Shown: positions 22,206 to 33,709 of the stretch, one piece after another
How the letters are laid out: each line of letters opens with the position of its first letter
Position numbering within the stretch: the first letter of the stretch is position 1
DNA from: Chelonoidis abingdonii
Lineage: Eukaryota; Chordata; Testudines; Testudinidae
Length of the DNA: 64,000 nucleotides
NCBI RefSeq assembly: GCF_003597395.2
Contig: NC_133774.1
Span: 34,304,155-34,368,154 of the forward strand
Reading direction: 5' to 3'
Made by a program: the position numbers and the translations under genes
Notes under the pieces: generated by a model
What the model was told of the DNA's origin: nothing
The model's database searches: none
The model's input: only the letters and a program-made list of their open reading frames with translations

Positions 22206-23160
22206 GTTCATCATCATCATCATCATCGCTGATCCCTCGATTTGAGGATGTTCTCTACCACAGATTTACATATGGGTCCTGAGATGACTCAGGAATCCAA
22301 TCCTAGAACCACAGATCTGCCTGTAGTAGGTACAAACATTTCCTGGTGAGCCAGGAAGTTCTTTCTTTTTCCTTCCTTCTCTCTCTCTTTTCAGCTTCAA
22401 GGGCCTGATGGAGAATGTGGCACCATTGGGGTCAGCTGGTGGCTTGCTCCTCCCAGTTTGTGATGTCCACACATATTCTTCAGATGTGCTCTCAGTGTGT
22501 CTTTGTAGCATTTCCTCTGACCACCATGGGATCTCCAACTTTGGGTGAGCTCAGAGTAGCAGATTTGTTTTGGAAAGTGAGAGTCTGGCATCCACACACA
22601 ATGTCCAACCCAGTGGAGTTGGTGCATGAGGATGATTGCTTCAATGCTGGTGACATTAGCTGAGGATGCTGGCATTAGTGAGCGATCTTCTCAATCGATG
22701 CAAAGGCATCATTGGTGGTGCTTCTCCAGACTCTTGAGGTGCTGTTGATAGGTCACTCAGGTTCGCATACACAAAGGAGTGTAGGAATAACAATTGTCTT
22801 ATAGACCTGGATCTTGGTGTCCTGCCGTAGGTCATAGTCCATGAAAATGCATTGGAGCAATTTCCCAAATGAAATATTTATGCACTGGCTCCTGTGCTGT
22901 GCTGGATCTCACCGTTAAGTTTTGTGTTTTGAGAACGTTGGCTACTGGAGTAGCAGAAGTGCATGACTGTCTCCAAAGTCTGTGCCTTGATGATGAATTG
23001 ATGAGTTATGTGCAAGGCCTGAGGCAGGCTGATGGACCACTTTAGTCTTCAATGAAAGCTCAAGTGCTATCCTGAAAATGGATAGTCTTAAAAACATACT
23101 GCATCCCCTTTGACCATAATGACCAGATTCATAGACAGGATTACAATTACTTTTCATGTT
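22206..23160 (-). mobile_element. Second LINE 3' fragment with (GAT)n tail
   Basis: On the minus strand, remnants of FGKLLQCIFMDYDLRQDTKIQVYKTIV-like thumb sequence (around 22870-22790) lead into a C-terminal domain HWVGHCVWMPDSHFPKQICYSELTQ and SHGGQRKCYKDTLRAHLKN (22675-22397). These are typical closing blocks of a non-CR1 LINE. The 3' end is again a (GAT)n run (plus-strand CATCATCATCATCATC at 22209-22227). It is a different family from its neighbour. Frameshifts throughout. Confidence 0.65.
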
Positions 23161-24391
23161 TAAAAAATAAATAAATCAGACAAACAACTTTCTTATTGAT
23201 TATTTATTGTTACTAAATCTACTAATCTATTAAATAGTTCCATCAACAGCCCACAGGATGCAAATGATTTGTCAGAACTATTCACCCATTACTTATAACA
23301 AATATAGTTACAAAAATCAGGACTGGTTCTATGACACTCAGGTTCATTGATTCTGGCTGACAAAGGGTTCTCAGTTCTATAATAGCAACTCATATTAGGC
23401 CTGAAAAACTCGCTACGCCAATCACTCTACTTTCATAGTATTTCTCTATAAAAATATCATGCAAGATCTTAAATGAAATCCAAGATCATACTGATCCTCA
23501 GAATCATTGGGTGCTGTAGGTATGGATATTTAAGAAGTTGTGTATATGCACTAAACATACGTTTTAAAGTCTAAAAGGCACGGTTGACAAACAGGTTTTG
23601 AGTCAGACAAAGGTCGTTGATTTAACTGTCTCATTGTTGACTGTGTAAATTAAACATTGTAAGCCAACACAATGGAAGCCAAATCCTCATATGGAGTAAA
23701 CAAAATGGTGGGAAGATGGCAGAGACTAATCCACAGGGGACTGTTCTTTCTGGGGCAGGTGCAGGGGTGGAGGGGGAGAGGAATGAACTTAGAAGAATAT
23801 AAACAGAATTCAAGGAGACATTTTATTATCCATTCACTAAGGAAACCCCTTAAAGAGCTGGGGGTGTACATTAATAATTGGATCCTGATTTGACTGAAAA
23901 TCAGCTAGTTCTGCAAAAGACTGAATCCTTGCAATAAAATCTGCTGTATTAAATAGGAAAGGTAACCATTGATAAGTACAGACTCAAGTTTGAATTTTAC
24001 ATTTTTATTTTACATATAACCATTTGTTTCCATTACCTTTATTTACTAATTCTTAAATCTTAGCCTTTGACAATAAAATTATGATTGTTTTCACTATAAA
24101 AGCATCTCAGTGCTGTGATGTTATGTTGGCACTGAACATCTGTTGAATCAAACAAGCTGGTGTGTGCACTGTTCCTTTGGGGACAGCTTAGCAGGTAATT
24201 TCTATGAGTGTCCAATAGTTAAGCGCTGGACATTGCAGGGAATGCTCAGAGGTCTTAGGGGTTGGTATGTGCTTATCCCAAGCATGCACAGAGAGGGCAG
24301 GATCTGCAGTCCTGGAGGGCAATGCTTGTGTGGCCACAAGCTGTTAGTTTCAGGGAGCTGAGCTACAGCATGCTCAGATAAGACTGTTTCA
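23161..24391. other. Unassigned DNA
   Basis: AT-rich and without recognisable gene or repeat. The 72-residue frame at 24143-24361 has no family features. Confidence 0.4.
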
Positions 24392-24399
24392 TACTAAAG

Positions 24400-25113
24400 C
24401 AAAGGTGGGCCACTCCACGAATTTTGATAAGTCGTCACGGCCGCACACTTCTACTATATTAATGGAGGGGGTGTGGGGTCTGGGAGGTAGATTGGGTGCA
24501 GAAGGAAACTCCAGGCTAATGCATAGTGTTGGGGTACGGGGGAGGGTGAAGGATGCAGGCTCTGGGCGGGAGTTTGGTGCAGGAAGGGGCTCCAGGCTGA
24601 GGCAGGGAATTGGGCTGCAGAAGAGGGTGCAGGGACTGGGAGAGAGTTTGGGTGCAGGAGGGGGTTCTGACCTGGTGCGGGAGGGGGTGCGAGGTACAGG
24701 CTCTGGCTGGGAGGTACTTACCATGCTGCTCCCGGAAATGGCTGCAGCTGGCTGCTGCTGGCACGTCTCTGCGCGCCCCTTGGGGGGAGGGGGCAGCAGG
24801 TCTCTGTGCGCTGCCTGCACCCACAAGCACCACCCCCATCACTCCCATTGGCCAGTTTCCAGCCAATGGGAGCTGTGAGGATGGTGCTGGGGGTGGGGGC
24901 AGCATGTGGAGTCTCTTCCCTGCCCCCTGCCACACACACCAGGGGCTTGCAGAGACATACTAGCAGCAGGCATCCACTTCCAGGAATGGCATGGGGCCAC
25001 AGCATGCAGACAGCCTGCCTGAGTGCCCCGCTGCACCGCCGGAGTCATGGTGAGTCAGACAGAATGTTAGATGGGCCGGATCCAGCCTGAGGGCTGTATT
25101 TTGACCACCTCTG
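24400..25113. mobile_element. hAT-type non-autonomous element, GC-rich
   Basis: The ends CAAAGGTGGGCCACTCC and, inverted, CAGAGGTGGTCAAAATAC give hAT terminal repeats. The flanking 8-mers TACTAAAG (24392-24399) and CACTAAGG (25114-25121) match at 6 of 8. The interior is rich in GGGGTGCAG-like runs and has a hairpin CTCCCATTGG/CCAATGGGAG near 24842-24873. The overlapping frames of 94-157 residues on both strands at 24389-25090 come from this GC-rich, stop-poor filler and are not genes. Confidence 0.8.
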
Positions 25114-25121
25114 CACTAAGG

Positions 25122-25420
25122 GCAGATAGCAATGAGATGCCTCACAACTCTGGGTATCCCTGGGGCGTGTCATGGGTTCGCAAATAATTCACTAACCAGA
25201 CAGGTAATGATTAACTCATCCAGCTCTACAGTGAATAATAATGTTATTTGTCTGTTTGTTTTTTATCTATAGTAGTAGCTACTACTTGAGTGAATGCAGA
25301 TACTACCACAGACCAGATAGAAACAAATTTTGCTGTCATTTACACCCACACAAGCCCCTTGGTGTTAATAAAGTTTCACAATTGTACTAGTAACTCAGGC
25401 ACAATTTGGCACACAATCGG
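25122..25420. other. Unassigned DNA
   Basis: No gene or repeat recognised. Confidence 0.4.
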
Positions 25421-25670
25421 CCAAATCCTTAGCTGTAAATCCTCACAGTTCCACTGAAATGATGGATTTAAACTAGCAGAGAATCTGGCCCCATATAGTT
25501 AAGAAAAAAAGTAAATAGAAGATAATCATTTTATTTCTCATTTTTATCCCTAAAGGAAGATCAGGAGAGACACAGAGAGAGAGTACCTCCAAAATAATTG
25601 GACCTGAATCTCTTCTCATACTAGCCTAAATCAGGAGCAACTCCATTGATGTTGGACATACACAGGTGTA
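25421..25670. repeat. Two near-palindromic 'TGTAAAT' repeat copies
   Basis: GGCCAAATCCTTAGCTGTAA ... AGAGAATCTGGCCCC (25423-25494) is one copy with matching outer ends. GGACCTGAATCTC ... CAGGTGTAAAAC (about 25598-25675) is a second, weaker one. Confidence 0.5.
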
Positions 25671-26262
25671 AAACTTGTGAAATTGGTATCTGCCCCTTGT
25701 GTTTACATTTTCTTGTACAGATTGAATTGCACCCCCAATATAGGTCTTGCACAAAGTCTTATTGTACTTAGATCCTTAGATCTAGGACTGGCATGTGGCT
25801 TGAATGGTGCATTCCACATGTTGAGCTCTCTGTACTGGCATAAATTTCCCTCACACAGAATACAAAAGTATCTAAATAAACTTCCAAAGTATCTTGTTGT
25901 CCTACAGCGCCTATTGTCCTCTTGATGTCTACACACTCCATTTTGCCTCTACATAATTATTAAACGTATTTTTCTTGTGTTCAACCTTAGTCATTTTTCT
26001 GGATGCCACAGTATGAGACGCCTTGACTGAGACCCAACCGCCATTCAGAATATACAGAAAAAAAGTTGTTTCCCTGGCAACAGTAGCTAATGTACATAAA
26101 CTGGTCCTTTCTGCACATCTTGGTTTCTTTCGTTCATTTTACATATACACTTGCATCTGGAATTAAATCTGGAAAATCAATTGGGTGGCAAGGGACAAGA
26201 GAATGTAATCTGGAGGTGCATTTTCTCTCAGACAAATATTTCTGTTGCTAAAGTAGCTATTG
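25671..26262. other. Unassigned DNA
   Basis: No gene or family recognised. Confidence 0.4.
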
Positions 26263-26480
26263 CAACCAAATACAAAATTCTGCCACCCTTACTGTTTATT
26301 TCAATGGGACAGTTTACAGAATAAGATACTATTCATTGCAAGTAAGTGTGCAAGATTCTGGCCCTGAATCTTACTGTGCCAGATTCTACCACCTTTACTT
26401 ACAATGAGTAGTACCTCACTCCTCAAGTAGTCCCATTTTTTTCAGTGGGGCTGCTCTTGGAATAAGGTCTGCTAACTGAG
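26263..26480. repeat. Two further near-palindromic repeat copies in tandem
   Basis: ATTCTGCCACCCTTACTG ... AAGATTCTGGCCC and, directly after, CCAGATTCTACCACCTTTAC ... AATAAGGTCTGC. Both have CAATGGG/CAGTGGGG centres. Confidence 0.5.
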
Positions 26481-27429
26481 TGTTTTACCCCTGTGCAGAG
26501 GACCATCACAAGGCTTATACACCCCCCACCAGCACCCTGCGAAGTCCCTCTTCAGCCCTATTTTGAGGAGCCTTCAGTGGTGCTCCTTTTGCCTGGGTGT
26601 GAATTTCACCCATAGGAAACTCATATTAGTGATCTCAGTATTGCACCTTGTGTCATTTGGAGCTGGGACCATCATACAGATGACTGTAGATCAAATAGTT
26701 TACCCTACATTTATACCATTGAAGACAGTACAACTAGTCAAATGGGGAAAGCTGGCAGGATCTGAGCCTCTGTCACTGTCAAGTAGTGGGGGAGCAGATG
26801 GTTGCATTTTGTTGCTGTGGTAATAAGTCTACAATTTCAACACTGAAAAGTAGAGACACAGAAAAATGGATGAGGAGAAAACTCTTTGCCTTAATACTCT
26901 GGTCCTTTCTGCACTGTAACCATTTGGCAGCCAGCAGAGGTAGTTGTGGTCCCTTATGATTAGCATGGCCAGAAAAGGAAAGCACAAGGGACTTATTTGA
27001 CTGAAAACAGATTACAGATGTAAATACAGTGTATTATGGGAGGGTGAAATTCACCCAGCACAGAAGATGCATACAAGGCTTTATGAATGACCTGAGACCT
27101 TAACGTAGATCTTGAGAGATAAAATAACCTTGAAATATTTCAGCAAATCATTAAAACAAAGAGTTATTGTAGTAACTTCACAAGTCTAGTGCCTTAACCA
27201 ACCAGTGAAGGCCAACCTACAGGACCTTATCAAATGGTGCTGACTTACTTATAAAACACAAGTCCTTGACTATCAGCATGGATTGAATCCAGTTTTTCCA
27301 CATTGTAGCACATCACTAGTAACCTGATAACACCTTGTGGTTGATAATAAAACTATCTCTGTATTAGAAAATACAATTAAATGCTCACCTGAGAGGGAAA
27401 AAGTGAGTATTTTGATTGCTTTAGTTATA
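26481..27429. other. Unassigned DNA
   Basis: No supported gene; the 86-residue frame at 26563-26823 lacks motifs. Confidence 0.4.
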
Positions 27430-28370
27430 TGGCACTGTGAAAGGGTGTGTATCCCATACCGGCAGAGAAAGAGTAAACTGGAGCCAGAGAGTAACTAGTG
27501 CACCTGGTTGCACCTGGAGGGTGGGCCAGGACTAATTCAAGATTAGGGAAATGTCGGGGAGGAGTTAAATGGTTGAATAAAGGATGAGACCCACTTGAGA
27601 GAAGCAGGATAACTAATAAAGGAAGGACTTCAGGGCAGTAGAAAGGAGACCCGGGGGAGAGTAGGTCTCAGGATGCTCTCCTGAGAAGGCAGCACTAGCA
27701 AAGGACCAGAAGAGACAGTGGGAAGCCACAGGAGTGGCGTGAGCTCCTGTGATGAGTCTTGGTGAAAGGACAAGGGAGGAAAGAGAAACAGAAACACAGA
27801 GGGCTTTGAGAGATGCAGATAGGAGCCAGCCTTCCAGGGTGACAGCTCTGGGAGGCGTTGGTCAATTCAGGAGCCAGAAAGAACTCTGCTGAGCTCAGGA
27901 GGAGGCAAAGAATCTGTAGAAGAATGAGCCCAGGAAAACCTGGGAGAAAAGGGCCCAGAGATAGACTGAGGTAGGAAGTTGTCCAGGAAGGAAGCAAGGA
28001 ATCAAAAAAAGTAGATTTTAGTTACTTGTTAGATCCCTGCACTGGAACCCAAAGAGGGAGATCCCGGGTTTCCCTACAGCCACTGAAGAAGATAGTATGA
28101 AAGCCCCCTAACATGAGGGTATAAAAACTGCTAATCGCAAAACTGGGAAGACTTGGCTTATGATCACTGGACTACTGTTTAATATGGGACTCTGTTACTG
28201 CAAGAGGGGTGGGACTGAATATGACCTAGTCAAAGAGCTGAGTCATGACATGACACGGGCCACTACAAGCCTAGAGTGGCTGATAGCAGTGGACTCCAAA
28301 AGGAAAGCCTGCTATGGAGTGCCTTGTCTCAAGGGAGTGTGCTGTCTGGTGAGTCACTCTTCTGCAAGCA
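27430..28370. mobile_element. Unclassified, LTR-like dispersed repeat
   Basis: The purine-rich text (GGGTGGGCCAGGACTAATTC, GGAGTTAAATGGTTGA, GGTGACAGCTCTGGGAGGC) looks like a long dispersed repeat I associate with turtle LTR sequences. No TG...CA boundary or target duplication could be fixed. The 96-100 residue frames are compositional. Confidence 0.35.
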
Positions 28371-29399
28371 CTTTCCTCAAATTAGTACTTGATGATGATG
28401 ATAATAATAGAACAAAACAAACCTGGTTTCTATCAATTGTTAACAGTTGATTAAAAAATGTTTGTTAATTATATATTTGATAGTTGAGTCAGCTTTAAAA
28501 CTAAATTAAAGTGAGGTCCAGTATATTGCTTCTCTACTCAAGCCACTTATCAACCCTTCAAATGCAAAATAGATTCTATGTGTGTCAATTCTTGTTTAAT
28601 CAAATGAAACCACAATGACATTTTTCCTCCTACCATAAATGGTCATTTCAATTCAACTAAAAACCATAAAGGATCTGGTGAAATTGATTCATTGTATAAA
28701 ATCCATTGGTTTTAGAGAGCTTTCAGAAAGCTGTGCAAAGCACTAGCCATCAATAATTCAGAGGCAGGCTTGGAACAGATTGGCTTGTACCTAGCACATG
28801 CACAGTAAATAGTGTGACAGGCTTGGCATTAACATTGAAATCTTGGGACTACTACCATCTTAATCCAGGTAGTTGTTTATGGCTCAGCTCCTTGGAAACA
28901 GAGTACATTTGGAAAGCAAGAAATGTCATGTGTGCCTTTTATCAAAAACAAAAATAAATTGCTGTGATCTTGTAGATGCTGAAGCCCTAATGGACTAATG
29001 GAAGTGTCATTCTGTCCTGATGTTGCAGAAAATGTTTTTACTAATAATGTTCTGTAGTTTTCTATATAACAAAAGAGAATTTCCTGCTGATAAAGAAACA
29101 GCCACAAATGTACTATTTTCAATACTTTGAAAAGTCTCTGTGTAGTATAGGAATCCCTGCCTCCATTTGATTTTGTGCAGCATTGATCCTAGACGATGAA
29201 ATGGGAAAGAGTATTAGGTGATCTTCATTCCTCCAATGCCAGTTCTCTATAATATATATGTTTAGTGTTTTCGTTCTCTTTAATGTGAAAAGAACGAACT
29301 GAAGAGAAATCTACCTTCCACAGGAAACTATTCCACAGTCAGGAGATGTTTTATTTTTTTTTAGGGAGAGGAAGAATGTCTGTGGACTGAGATTCAAGA
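28371..29399. other. Unassigned AT-rich DNA
   Basis: No gene or repeat recognised apart from a short GATGATGATGATAATAATAG run near 28393. Confidence 0.4.
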
Positions 29400-29645
29400 T
29401 ATCTATGTTCGGTTGCTGGCTCTGCCACAGACTTTCCAGATTAGCTTGGATAATCACTTAATCTTCCTATGCCTCAATTCTCTATCTGTAAAGTGGGAAT
29501 AGTGCTTTCTTTCTTCCCTGTATTGTCTGTTTCTGCCCTGAAACACTTACCTCTAAATAGTCCTTTACTATGTAAAGCCACTAGCACAACGGGACCTGAT
29601 CATAAGTGGGGCTTCTTCATGCTGCTGTAATAAAATTCAGTCAAT
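29400..29645 (+). mobile_element. MIR/CORE-SINE-like element
   Basis: GCTGGCTCTGCCACAGACTT, then ATAATCACTTAATCTTCC, CCTCAATTCTCTATCTG and TAAAGTGGGAATAG follow the order of a MIR-type SINE body. The tail CACTAGCACAACGGGACCTG matches the tail motif seen at 33600 and 58680. Confidence 0.7.
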
Positions 29646-29714
29646 CAATCATTAAAAATAAATTAGGGAATTGAAAATCTTCCATACCCCATTAAAGTCA
29701 AAACAGCTAAGTTA

Positions 29715-30240
29715 ATAAGCCTGGGGCTGTTCAGCTTAGAAAAGAAATGATGAAGCGGGGATATGATAGAGGTCTATAAAATCATGAATGGTATGGAGAA
29801 ACAAATAAGGAAGTGTTATTTGTTCCTTCTCATAATGCAAGAAACAGGGGTCATCCAAAGAAATTAATGGGCAGGTGGTTTAAAATTAACATAAGGAAGT
29901 ACTTCTTCACACAACATACAGTAAACCTGTGGAACTCATTGCCAGGGGATATGTGAAGGTCAAAAGTATAACTTGGGTCCTAAAAGGAGTTAGATAAGCA
30001 CATGGGGGAATAGGTCCATCAATGGCTATTAGCCAAGATGGTCAGGGACGCAACTCCATGCTCCAGGTGTCCCTAAACCTCTAACTGCCAGATGCTGTGA
30101 CTAGATGACAGGGCATGGATCATTCAAATTTGACCAATTATGTTCATTCCCTCTGAAGCATCTAGCACTGGCTGCTGTCAGAAACAGAATACAGGGCTAG
30201 AGGTACCATTTGTTTGACCCAGAATTGCCATTCTTATGTT
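29715..30240 (+). mobile_element. CR1 LINE 3' fragment
   Basis: CTGGGGCTGTTCAGCTTAGA marks the C-terminal RT codons (LFSLEK-type). GGGGATATGATAGAGGTCTA and CTTCTTCACACAAC follow, and the 3'UTR ends GACCCAGAATTGCCATTCTTATGTT in pieces near 30220-30240. It is the same subfamily and orientation as the copy at 452, truncated further. Confidence 0.85.
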
Positions 30241-30263
30241 TTTAATCAATAAATTTTCCTTTT

Positions 30264-30425
30264 CTTAGTGCACGTCTACACTACCCACCAGATTGGCGGG
30301 CAGCTTGAAGACGCCACGGTAAATCGATATAAGTATGTCAACTTCAGCTACATTATTCACGTAGCTGAAGTTGCGTAACTTAGATCGATCCTACCCACCC
30401 ACCTCCACAGTGTAACCAGGCCTTT
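30264..30425. mobile_element. MITE with CGTCTACACTACC-type ends
   Basis: CACGTCTACACTACCCACC at the left and CCACAGTGTAACCAGGC at the right are imperfect inverted ends. The centre is a strong inverted repeat: CAACTTCAGCTAC ... GTAGCTGAAGTTG. No coding capacity. A similar text type is common in turtles. Confidence 0.6.
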
Positions 30426-30638
30426 ATTTTATCACAGTATTCTGAGATCACAAGTAATAAGTAAAGGAGCAAAAAAAAGTGAGAAATTTGTCTTAAATTT
30501 GTTTTCAGACATAGATATGAGATATGGACCTAAAACTGCAAAAGCAATTAAAATCTCTTTTCCAATTAAAAAAAATCAGGATGACTATATAAAAACTTGA
30601 TTATTCTGCCTTACTCCTCTTTAACATATTACCTTGCA

Positions 30639-30712
30639 GGTAAAGCGCTTGCCCTTCAAATGGATATGAAAGTGGCTTGTCGACAAATGTTCGATCTCAG
30701 GGCTACCATGGT
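30639..30712 (+). mobile_element. Possible tRNA-derived SINE head
   Basis: GGTAAAGCGCTTGCCC resembles an A box and TGTTCGATCTC a B box 40-50 bases later, as in pol III promoters. It does not fold into a convincing tRNA, so a decayed SINE head is more likely than a gene. Confidence 0.3.
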
Positions 30713-32428
30713 GGGGAGATTCCATGCAGAGCTGAGTTTTGAATTGTGCAAAAGCTGGTAACTTCTTATTACTCTTTGCCCACCTGTGCAATGGAACCCC
30801 ACCAGTTTTTTAGGGCTGGTCAAAATCTTTTGAAATTTTCTCTCTTTTTTTTTTATGAAAAACCAAACACTTCTGAAAATCAAATGACTGAAACATTTTT
30901 GGTTTTCAGAAACTAATCATTTTTAGTTTATTTTTTTCCTTTTGTTGAAAAAAATGGAAATTTTCCATAGACAAAGTTTAAGCTATAAATAAAAAAACTC
31001 CCATTTCTTCCAAACTTTTTTGCTGAAACTATTTACTCCTTTCTGGCCAACTCTGCAGGTCAGCTAAGTTGCTTCTATAAACAGAAGAAGAGTGTCTTGG
31101 TGTATTCCTCAATTAGCTGTTTTTCCAGGATACTTCTCTCTCAAGTGTATGCTGCACAATTTTGCTAGTCCTCCTGCTCTCTTGTCCTTTATGATGTTAA
31201 TGAAGATGGCTATTGGCAGATGCTTCATCTTGACCATGAAAGAGAGAGAAGTATTACTGTGGATGTTCTTAAGAAAAATGAAGATCATGATTAACAGCAG
31301 ACACTTGGAAGAACAGATTAGCATAAACACTGTGTTCAAAGCACATTGAAAAATGCAGAGAAACTCATTACTGCTCCAGTATATGACTGCTCTCGGGATT
31401 AAAGAGACATCCCAAAGTTTGTGTCAGCGTTGTTATGAGTGGCCTCCCAAGTAAATAAATATGTTCATATTGTTTCTTTCTCATGGTTTGTTGTAAAAAC
31501 AAACAAAAAACAAAAAAAACAACACACAAACACAAAAAGCTCCTTTCATTCTTGATGCACATTTTCTTTTTTTCTTTGTCCTACGAAAGGATAAATAACG
31601 GAGCTGTGTGTTTTGCCAGCACTGGTTTACTGTGGGCAACTATGCATTTTGAATACCATGTAAAAGGAAAGTTCTCTGAAGTAGTAGAACATTAAGAATG
31701 GGCAAGCTCTTCAACTTAAATGAAAATTGGAAATGAGATGGAATAAATGCTAGCAAGAACGAGAGAATTGTGGTGTTGGAAAGATGGAAGATGAAAGGAA
31801 ACTAGAAAAGCAATATCCTAATTAACCAGAAGTGGAAGTCCTACAACCGGAGCATACTTCTATAATTGATATATGGCTATAAGACATTAAACCTTCATTT
31901 CTGAGGAAAATTTGTGACTACTCAAACAAGAATAAAAAAATCAGAGGCTAAATGCATGGCTTGGAACATATTAATGTTATAAACAGCTCAAAAGAACAAC
32001 AGATAAAGTGCTGCAAAAAGATGACCTTGGAATAAATACCTAATTCTGAAAGTCAGAGAAAATAAAATAATATATTAACATGAAAAGGAAAATTTATCGA
32101 AAGGAGTAAAGCTACTGTACTGATGTTTTTAAAACTTTGTCTGTGGATCTCAATATTCTTCATAAACATGAACACTCCATATGGTAACTTATGTATTATT
32201 CCATTTTATGGTTGTGGGAAACAGAAGCCAAATATTTCAGATACTGCCATTGGTTTTTCGGTGCCTCAATTTTGGGGTGACCAGTGTAAGACATGTATTA
32301 GGCTTGATTTTCAGAAGAGCTGAACACTCACAGGTTTAACTGAAGTCTGTAAATCCAGCCAAAGGTACCACTAATTAGTAACCTGAAAATAAAGGCATCC
32401 AAAATCAGTGGCCACATCTGAAAATGTG
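30713..32428. other. Unassigned, partly A/T-rich repeat DNA
   Basis: About 30830-31040 is rich in GAAAATTTTC/TTTTGTTGAAAAA words, like 12360 and 15310. The rest shows no gene; frames of 60-85 residues lack features. Confidence 0.4.
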
Positions 32429-32436
32429 GCTATAGC

Positions 32437-32804
32437 CAGGGGTGAAAGTAACTTAAAGGACTTACTGGTATGCAGGGCAGTTGGGGTCCTGGGCAAGGTG
32501 GGGAGGGTGGCTCTGGGCCCTTGGAAGAGGCAGGGCCTTGGGCTTAAGGGGCAGGTCTGAGGCCAGACTCCCCCAGCCAGCCCTTTAGCTCCCTGGCCTG
32601 TATCACCCAGGGCTCTGGCAGCGATTTAAAGAGCCCAGGATTCTGGCTGCTGCCCTGGGCCTTTTTAAATCGCCGGGCCCCAGAGCAGCTGTCCCTTTTG
32701 TCCCCCCCATCAGCGGCCCTGCTGGTATGGTTGGCTGTGTATCGAAGGTCACTTTCTTACCTATACGCTGTACCAGACCACACACTGGCTTACTTTCACC
32801 TCTG
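32437..32804. mobile_element. hAT-type non-autonomous element with perfect 8-bp duplication
   Basis: The ends CAGGGGTGAAAGTAA and, inverted, CAGAGGTGAAAGTAA are 15-bp terminal repeats with one mismatch. Both flanks carry the identical 8-mer GCTATAGC (32429-32436 and 32805-32812), the hAT hallmark. Length is 368 bp. The GC-rich interior contains an inverted pair, GCGATTTAAA and TTTAAATCGC, about 32621-32674. No transposase frame; it must have been moved in trans. Confidence 0.92.
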
Positions 32805-32812
32805 GCTATAGC

Positions 32813-33709
32813 TAAGTTCTCCCAGGCCACAGAGGAAGATTGTGACAGAGCCAGAAATAGAACACATTTCCTCTGCATCATAGCTCCCTACTTAACCATA
32901 AGACAACCCTTCCTAATTATATTATGGAGGGATGGATAAATAAATATATAATAAACAGCTTTCACAGAAGCCTGCTGAGAAAGTGGCACAACATGATGTC
33001 TGTGCATGCACTTGATAAATGTTAAAGTGTAAATGTGCTATATACCTCAAAAATAGAAGACAACAGTGTACAAAATACCAGTAAATATCAACCTAAAATC
33101 TGCAATAGCAGTGATTTCTAAGGCAAATAGCAAACAAGAGTGATAGCATAAATTATTCACAAGGAAATGAGTGATTCTTTAAAAGTAGACTCCAAGAAAA
33201 TGGTAATAAAACTCCCTCTATTTTGCTATGCCAAAACACAATCAACTTGTATCACAAAACACTTTGCAAAATTAAATAACACAAGACCTGAATGGTGTAG
33301 TTCTGAAAGCAGTGGCATACAACGATGGTAAGGTGAATAAATTAATCTTTAGAGTGATGCCGCTTCCAGGGAGTCAGGATGCATAAATATGTCAACAAAA
33401 TCCAAAGGATTTAGTCATGAAGCCAATAACAAAATGAAAGAGAAATAATCAGGTACAGAGAAGAGAAGAGATATGGAGCTATAGTCTGTTTTGATGTAAT
33501 TTGGTGCGGCTTTTTTTATTTCAAAGGGGCTGCCCCAATTTACACACACAGAGAATATGACCTATATTTTCCTAGATTATAAACCCTTCAGGGTACAGAC
33601 TGTATTCTCGTGTTTATAGCACCCAGCAAATGGAACCCTAATATTGATTGGGCCTTCTGGGTGCTACGTCAATGTATATGTTAAATAAATCAGAACACTG
33701 TGTTAAGCT
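32813..33709. other. Unassigned DNA with an old SINE tail
   Basis: About 33560-33690 holds the tail motif (CTAGATTATAAACCCTTCAGG, TATAGCACCCAGCAAATGG, in pieces) shared with 29570 and 58650. Nothing else recognised. Confidence 0.4.

Noticed and set aside
24389..25090. Frames up to 157 residues on both strands
   Set aside because: They are in the GC-rich interior of a hAT element; stop-poor composition explains them.
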